DNA from: Candidatus Woesearchaeota archaeon
GTDB taxonomy: Archaea > Nanobdellota > Nanobdellia > Woesearchaeales > UBA11716
Length of the DNA: 13,803 bases
Direction: 5' to 3'
Assembly (NCBI GenBank): GCA_013329175.1
Contig: DUKR01000054.1
Location: forward strand, 4,051 to 17,853
Both the position numbers and the translations under genes were made by a program. The notes below the pieces were generated by a model. The model saw nothing but the letters and a program-made list of their open reading frames with translations, was not told the DNA's origin and made no database searches. Shown piece by piece: positions 1 through 9,000 of this stretch (positions are counted from its first letter, which is position 1; every line of letters begins with the position of its first letter).

Positions 1-3000
1 GGAGTCAGGTCAACCACTACGGTTGTGGTAAACTGAGGGCTGTGCGTTGCGTCGCTGATAACAAGGGTTGCCGTGACGGTGCCGCTTGAGAATGCACTGC
101 CATCTGATGCCTTGCCGTCCCACACTACTGATTGCGCATCACTTACTGCACTGTCAGATATTATTGTCCGTGTTTTGGAACCAGCGGAAAGCGTGAGGGT
201 ATAGCTGACAGCCTCGCTAGGTGTGAACGAAAAAGTAGCAGCATCCATAACTCCATCGCCATTCGGAGAGAATATTGCAGGAGTAACCTCAAAGTCTTGG
301 CTCAACGTTGGCTCTGTCGCATCAACCTTGAAGGTAACAGATTTCCTGCCGTGCCCGCCATCGGCGCCATATGCCTCTATGGTGAGGGTGTAGGTGCCAT
401 CTAATAGGGTGCCAGTGCTTCTCCTGTAGGTGTAGGTTTTGGTGTTTGGGTCATACTGCATCCTGTAATTTGTGCCCCACACATCGCCATTAGTTGCCTG
501 CGTGAGAGAGATGATTGGAGCTGATGGGAGTTCCTCTTCAAACGTAATTTTAAATCCGGCATTGCCATAGGCTAGCGACGCAGGCGTGGTTGCTTCTAAA
601 TCCTGCTCGGTATTGTCTGCTGGGTTGATTGCAAAGATATTCGATGGAGTCACTGCCTCAGGATCAAGGGTGAAGCTAAAGGTGTGCGTAGTCAGGTGCC
701 CAGCAGTATCCTCAACCGTAACGGTGAACCTATTCACTCCGGAAATCCCGCTGCCTTTCACCGAGAGTTTACAATTAGCAGTGCTCTCGAACAGGTCTGT
801 GCATCCTTCGGATGAGATGGTGACCATTTTTGTGTTCCCGTCATAGCCAACAACCATTCCCATCAGAATTTGACTGGGGGTTGCGCTAGCTACCCCCGGT
901 ATGCTCACCACAATGCTACCCGCATCAATCCCTGAGCCCTCATCATCAAACTGGATGGTGATGCTATCAAGGCTTGAGAGGATATCATTGCTTGCAGGGC
1001 TTGTTGCCGTGACGGTTGGTGCCTGTGCATCTACCTTAACTGTTTCTGTGCCGATGTCCGCCTCATTCCCTACATTATCAACCGAATAAAAGCGAACCGT
1101 GTGCTCGCCATGAGTAGCGATAGGTGTTGGTTGACCAGTGAGTAGAGTTGGAGTGCACGCTGCCCCAACGCAGTATCTTGTCTCTTTCACCCCAGAGCCA
1201 ACATCCGTTGGAGTGAGTGTAAAGGTTGCGCTATCTTTGTACCAATTGGTGCTAATGGTAGAGGTAGTCGTTGGTGCAGCAGTATCAACTGTAACCGCAT
1301 GTGTTGCGCTGCCTTCATTGCCGACTTTATCAATTGCCTTGATACCCACCACATGAGCGCCAAAAGTTAGCGAGGTAATCTCGACACTACAGATATCAGT
1401 AGCCTCATCATACCCTCCATCCTCCCCATCAATCCCACTCCATGTAGAGCCATCAGTAGTATATTTGCACTCGACTATCCCTGCGTTCTCCCCTTCTCCA
1501 TTCACCTCATCCGCAACCGAAGCAGAGAGGGTGAATGCTGCTGGGACATAGACGATTGGGGAGGCAGAGCCTGATAGCGCAGCATCGCTTGGGTGCTTTG
1601 GCGCAGCGTTGAGAACAGTAACCGTGGGCTCATTCTGGTCAACCACAATCCTGATGTTCCACGTCGCTTCTGGTGGTGCTGAGCCTTCACTCAGCTTCTT
1701 TCGTGCCTTGAGTTGATAGGTAACAGATTCAGCAATAGGATTCGTTGACACATCATAGGTGAACACCTTATTACCCAGAGAGGTAAAAGCAAAAGCATAC
1801 TCCCCCGTAAGCTCAACCTCCTCGGTAAAGGTAAATTGTATCTGGGTGATGTCCTTACCAACATAATAGGTTGACCTCGTGGTGCTTCCAGGTGGTACTT
1901 TAGTGGGGTTTCTGCCAAAGTCGCTGTCTGAACCAGTCTCCACTACGGAATTGTCTAAATACATAACTTTAAGCATCGGATTTTCTGGCAGCCTGGAATC
2001 TATAGTAAATGCACTAGTTTGTTGGATAGCAGCATTACCTGCATTATCTTTAGCGTTGATGATAAGTTCATACGCTTTGAAAAGGGACGAGCTGTCCAGT
2101 GCAATCCCATGTAATGCATGCTCAATATGTAATTTGCCATCCCTCACTACAAGGCTAGTGTCGGGTATAGCGAGGCAGCCATCAAAGCCGCCCCTGCGCC
2201 CTCTCTGGCCATAATAGGCAGCCCCGCTTTTGATTTGTACGCAAACTGAAGCCTTGTCAATGCCTGATTCTGAATCAGTGATATGTGCAAGATAATCGTT
2301 TTGGGCATTGTCGGGGAATTCATTGGTGGAGGAGAGTATGACCCCTGCTGGCGGATAGTTCAATGTAATGGTTGGCACACTGGAGTCTTTGATGGTCGCA
2401 TACGGTCCAGCTATAACCTCATTGCCTACTTCATCAACAGCAACGATGAAAAGGTAAGCGCCAATATCATCATTGGCGATGGCCAGCGTCCATGAGCTAG
2501 CGGTAGACGTATCCTTTACATCATCATTATCATCAAAGGTAGTGTCTTGGCTGACATACGCCTTCACCGACGCAAAGTCGCCTGCTGTGCCGCTCAGGGC
2601 GAGTGATTCACTGCTTCCGATAATCAGCACGGTATTAGCAGAGAGGGCATTGCCTGGTGTAGATAGATAATTTCGCACTACCTCCCCGCCATTATTCTTC
2701 ACTTCCGCCTTTGTTACCGTGAGGGTTGGGGGTGCAGCATCAACCTGGAAATTATTCTGTGGGAATGCCGTGCTGCCGCAATTCCCTCTCGTTCCTGCTG
2801 GGCGTGCAATGCCTGGGCACTCACTTCCTGCTCCCTGAGCAAGGTCATAGCCATGTACGCTTATGTCCAAGGGGGTTGCAAAGGTCCCCCTTATTTCAAC
2901 AACAGTTCCGTCACCACGATTAAGCGAAGCCTGGTAATCACTCGCTGTCTGCTCCAGCCTAAACACGTTCCCGTCACTTGAGTGATGCGCAAGATACAGT

Positions 3001-6000
3001 GTGAAATGCCATGGGCTTGTAGTTCCCTGCAGAGCAAGGCTTTGCCCTTCAAACGTAAGCGCAGGGGGGGCAGAAAGCGCATCCGTTGTTGCGATGTCAA
3101 ACTTATACATTCCATAGCCAAGCTTCTTTCCGCCGGAAGTCAGAAACGTTCCTGGCGTATCAACGTACATGCCTGCACCAAGGCCAAACCCTGCAAATCC
3201 TCCCAAGTCAAATGACGGGCCTTGCGTATCAATTACAAATGCATCCTGATAATTAATAACTGCATCATTGCCTGCACGATCATAGGCAACAATCTTGCAC
3301 TGCACCGTGCCTTCAGAAAAGCTGTCAAGGTTAAGTTCTGCGTGGATTTCAGCATTTCTATCAGTTGCTTCTTGCTCAGTATAGCCTGTTGCTTCAACTA
3401 TGTTTCTTGTTCCCTGCCTGCAAAAGAGCCTGCTTTCAGCGCTAAGGCTATCGGTGCTTGAATACAGTATAATGCTATGGCCCCCTTTGGTAAATTTTGG
3501 AAGGGGATCGGGTACTGGATAAATCTCCTGCTCATCAACCAGAAGCTGCAAATCACTAGGTGAGGACGTCTTGAGTGTAAACCCTATGCTATACTCCGCA
3601 GGTATGGCAGTGGCATCAAATCCCTTTCTCGCTGAAAAGGAAATCGTATATGCGCCGTCATCATCCCCATCTTCCTTTAGGTTTAGCCCGTTGAATCGAA
3701 GAGTGACTGAGTCTGATGCGGTGGTCCTTGCTGGCGATGCAGTTATCACCCGTTTATCGTCACCATTGCTATCAAGAATGTGAAGACTACTATCCACTAT
3801 CGCAATATGCTCGGTCCCTGAGAACGTCAGCGCTATTGCTCCCCTTCCGATGTTGGTTAAAGCATTAGTCTCTACTTCATTTTCATAAAGTACTACCCTT
3901 TGCGTGCCTTGCACGAGCGCTGCCTCGATAAGTTCAGGAGCATTCTCATCAGCCATAAACCCCCATGTGTAAGTGCCTGTGGTAGCAAAATAAACCCCGC
4001 TCCTGCTCATGATTCCCTCAATACGTGCCTCATACTCCCCGCCATAGGAGAGAGCCTTATCATCAGGGATGTCTGCTGCAATCTTCCAAAGCAGCCCATC
4101 ATTATCTACTCCCTCAGGAGCGACCGTGTCAATCAGATAGCCATTACGAACGCCTTCATCTACCTCCTCCCACGATGTAGTGCTAAACGTCCCCTTAGGA
4201 TATACATACACCCTCACACCACCCACCAACCCCGATGCTGACCTAAACTGAGCAGAGATGGTTGGCGTGGTGATAGGAGTTATCCCGTTGATGATGGGAT
4301 ATGTCCTGTCCAGTGTTGGCCCGTTGGCATCAACAAGCACGTCAAGGAAAGTGAAAAAAGCAGACGTGCCGCTCACTGAGTAAAGGGCAAGCTCATTCAA
4401 CCCTTCCTGAATGCCTGTAACTGGCATAGCAAGCTCAAGGGATGACCTGTCAGCAGCCCCTTTCCCTTTTGAAATGCCCTGAAGTGTCCTGACTGAATAC
4501 GCAGTTGGAGACAAATCAGTCCCAAGCAGCTCAAACGAAGTAGCCTTTGCAAAGAGCGTTGAGCTTGCTGAATCATACGCATAGCTGCTGCTTGGATCAA
4601 TACTAAGCCCCCCGATATCATTGACAAGGCTATATTCTTTAGAATTCCCTGCCTTATCAGTGAATAGCAGGGATACGCTACCCGCTTCTATATCTTCCCT
4701 ATCCAAAAAGCCAGTTGATAACGGATTGCCCTCACTCCCATCACCCAAAACATCAAGCGCTTCATCCTGGCTATTTGTGATTTTAAGAGTGATACTTTCC
4801 AGATGCTCCTCGTCATACGCCCCCTTTATCAGAAATTTGATTTCATCGTTCCTGCTCTGCCTGAGCCAGAAATCGGTAAGCACTGGTTCATCCTGGTCAA
4901 CAATAATAGGGGTAGTAAACTCTGCAACTGTGCCGTCAATTGAAATCTGACTTCCACCTACATTTGATTTCAACCTCTTAGCCAAAACCTTCAGGGTGTA
5001 GCTCTTGCCATTCTCAAGATCCAGCGAAGGGCTAATCTGTTCAAGCTTATCATAAGCATCTGTATAGGTTTGCTGCAGGTGCTGTTCACCATCTGAATCA
5101 GTAATGAGCGCCGCAACAATCTGCACTGTGCTGCCACTTGTTTCAAAGTCAATGCCTATGCTTGGTAAGTCTGCAAAAGTATAAATGCCCTCGCCAGTAA
5201 CATATTGCCCTAAGGAGGCTATGCTCCACGTTGGCTGGGGAGGCAGGGTGACATCAACCGTAAAAGTGATGGAATTCCCTGAAATTGCATTCCCTGCAAG
5301 GTCGCTTCCCTCAACAGTGACTCTATACTCCTGCGAGCCTTCAACGCGGGGAACGTTGGTCACCACCTCATGGCGTATGATGGCTCTTCCGTCGCTCGTT
5401 TCTGTAATTGCTCCTTGAGAAAGCGTAGTATGGCCAGTCCCGTCATCCCCTACAACAGTATCACCATACAAAACTTTCAGTTTCAGTGATTCCGTCGCGA
5501 TGCCTGAAGGATTGGTGCCACCATCAGTAAGCGTGATGGTAAGCGGCACTACCCTGTCATTTCCCTTCCTCTGCTCTCCTACGCGAGAGCCTTGTGCAGG
5601 GCTGAATTGCGCAGTTGGTGCAGCACTATCCCTAAAGATGATAGCCTGCTCGCTGCTTACTTTCCTGTTGCCAAGCTTGTCAGAAGCAACGACATAAAGG
5701 ATATTCTCCCCAACTGAAAAGGATGTTGAGGAAAAGCTCTGCCGATATCGTACCTCATTTCCTGACCTGTCGCTTACCTGCACCATGCTTCCTGAACGAG
5801 TGATACCGTTATCCAAAATAGCGTCATGGCTCAGCGAAAATGACTCTCTGCCTTCCCCTGCCTTTTTGTAGAATTCGAAGGAATCAGCATCAGGGCTTGC
5901 TGAGAATTCAACGACAACAGTACCGCTGTCCTGAGCGTAGAGTGGAGTTGCTGCTGAAAAAGAGGTGATTGCAGGTGCTGTTGAGCCTGCGATGCTGAGC

Positions 6001-9000
6001 TTCTCTACCGACACCGTATTCGGCGGGGTGATGTCAACAGCATAAGAAACCTCGCCTGAAAATGATTTTCCCTCAAATAAAGCGCTGGATAATCCCGCAT
6101 CATAGCCGTGAGAGTCATCAAACCCTGTGATGAGGAAAGGAAGCTCATAGAGCCCTGCACTTTCGGTAAGCCTAAATGGCCTGTATTCCTCCTGAGACGT
6201 AAAGACCGTTGCAGCAACATAGGGGCTTATCCCCTGTAGTGATTCCAGCGTCATGTCCCTGAATACATGCACCCCAAAGGATACTGAGCCTTGCGGGAAA
6301 CTTTCTGCTGGAAGCTGTATCCTGCTCTCCTCATCGGCTGCATCGCCAATGTAGAGCGCAGGAGGAGAATTCGGATTCAATGATGAAAGGGTGATGTCAA
6401 GCTTGTAATACCCCTCGCTCAGCGTTGTAGAGGTCGTTTGGCCTGAAAATGTCGGGATGGTAATCTCACTCTTTCGTGCTGGGTTTGCCCTTCCACCATA
6501 GGCGTTGAGCGCTGGAGGGGTGGTGATGATATCCCCTGAAAAGGGATATTTAGCGATGGAGAATGTTGCGCGTGCGCTGCTTTCTTTTGCGATTGCGATG
6601 TCCTGGCAGACCCTCTGAGAAGGAGCCCTCCTTTCAGATGTACCTATTCCCTCAGTGATAGTCTCAACCGCCTTGAAGCAGAGCTTTGCGCTGTCGCTAA
6701 AGGTTGCTGTAGTAAGGGGTGTAGTGCTTGCGCTCTCTTCTGCTGGCTCACACTCAGTTGGTTCCCCCCCTTCAGTGTCCCTCACCCCGTTTCCACCAGT
6801 AACCACTCCATTCTTGATAACGCAATAATTCACCTTGCAACCATAGCCTATGCCCTCCCCATTATTCCCTGATGGGCCATCGGTGCAGCGCACATCAAAT
6901 GTTTGCGGAACGTACCTTGCCGTAAAATCAGTCACCTCGGCTCCTGCGCCAAGTTGGCCGCTTGAGAAATACACCTTAGGCTCTGGCTTCTCGTCATCAA
7001 CAACAAACACCGCCCGTGCTGCTCTTCCACCCTGTGATGGGTCGCATGCAATGTCAAATGCGTTTGCGCCGCTTTGGACCTGCGCAGGGCTGGAGAACGA
7101 AGAGAGGTCAATCCTATAGCGGAATTTCCCACTCACGCTCGCAGGAATTCCAAAATCATGGCTCATGCTATCATACGATGGAGCATTGGCTGGATTGTCA
7201 GGCGTGGCATCCTTCTCCCACCTGCACGCTATCTGATTAGGAACAATAAAGCTCAGGATTGCGTCCTCACTAGAAGGAATAATGCCCTGCGGCTGCACTG
7301 CTTCCATGCGCTTGTCTGCTGCTATGACAATCTCAACATGGTCATAGCGAATCAGTCGTGGCTCCCTCTCTGAAACTGGCTCTGCTGCAAGAGAGTCATA
7401 GCACGCTGCGCGAAAGTAATATGTCCCATCCTTCAGCTCATCAGCGGGAATGTCCTGTGGACTAAAGCTTACCTCATGATGAGTGCTGAAACAGGATTCA
7501 AATTGACTCGGTTGTTGGTAGAGTTCTGCAAACTGCCCTGACGCAAAACGCTGCAATGAATACCTGCATTTCATCTCCCGTAGGGTGTCGAAAGCAACCG
7601 TCAGGTCAGTGCGGTATGCTCCTGTTGGTGGAGTGGGGGCATGGTAAACTGGCGTAGAGCTAACCTCAAGCGTGGTACTCTCCCCTACCTCGAGGTCAAC
7701 AGGAATAGTTAATGACTTCACCCCTTCAGCATTGCCAGCACGATCGTAAGTGAGGAAGCGCAGATAATTGTCCCCTTCCTGAAGCGCTCCTGCATTCAGG
7801 CAGCGGGAAGGGTTGCTACTCAATAATACCAATGGCTGCGCACCAACTCCCTCAAACGTAATGATGCGCTGCTTGCCCGCTCCCCTGATTTCACATGACC
7901 TTTGCGCCATGGGATCGCAGGTATTGAGCTGGTCAACGCAGAATCTCGTCGTAAGGAGCCCACTTTCATCCACAACCTCAAGGATGATCTGGCCATCCCG
8001 TGCATTTAATTCCCTCAGGAATTGATGCTCAAAAGCAGCGAGAGTCGCTGGTGCGGTGGCATCATCGTTGCAGGCAACATCACTAGCAGGGCACCTGTTG
8101 GTAATTCCCTGTTGTGCCTCTTGCTTCTTGCATGCACCGCCACTAAACCAGCAGTTTCCAATCCCGCAATAATCAGTATCGCTGCTATCCCCTGATTCCT
8201 CACACGCGGCCCTGTCGCCGCCATAGTCCTCGCACGTCATCTCCTGACAGCTATAGGCCTGTGCTGGGCTTGTGGTGGTTGCGGCTGCAACATAGCACAG
8301 GTGGCCTTCGCCTGCCTCATAATCATAGGTTGAAAGCTGCTCTGCTTTTGCTTGCGTGCACCCATCAAGCAGCTGGTTGATGCCCTCTCGCTCATCAGCA
8401 TCGTCGGGGGCGCAGTAAGGGCAATTGTTTGCCTCAGGTGAAGGATTAACGCACACCCCGCTGCCAAGCTCCTGATTTAACCAGCGCCATTCGCAGGTGC
8501 CGACACCACACTGCACTCCCACGTCGCTTTTGCAGGCGTCCTCCGACAGGAAATCAGTGCAATGCGAGATGCCCTCGCAGGCTGCGTAGCATCTGTCAAT
8601 GATTGTCCTTGAGCGGTCAGTATAGGCAATCTCTTCAAGGTCAGTATAATACAGCCCAAAGATGCCAGCTTCACACTCTCCTGCAACAGCCTCACATTGG
8701 GCAGTGTCATCAGATTCAGTACATATAGAGGGGGTACTCTCCCCACTGCAATCTTCAATTTGTGCTGGCTCTCCATCCTCACAACGCTCCGCTGCATTTT
8801 CCGTGTCGGTTATCACGCAGTATTCTTCACCCTCTGCCCTGTTTGCACAGATGCTGCTTCCCGTGGTGATAGTTTCCCCTGCTATTTTCAGTTCAGTCTC
8901 GATAATGCCATAGAATGCTGATGCTGCATAGCTATACCCCATGCCAAATGCAGTTGTCACATCAATATGCCTCCCTGCTGAGGCTATGGTTGCTATCCTG

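Noticed and set aside
3900..4241. 113-codon plus-strand frame and many similar frames over 1-10391
   Set aside because: All are opposite or out of phase with the single giant frame, which translates as coherent Ig-like protein throughout.
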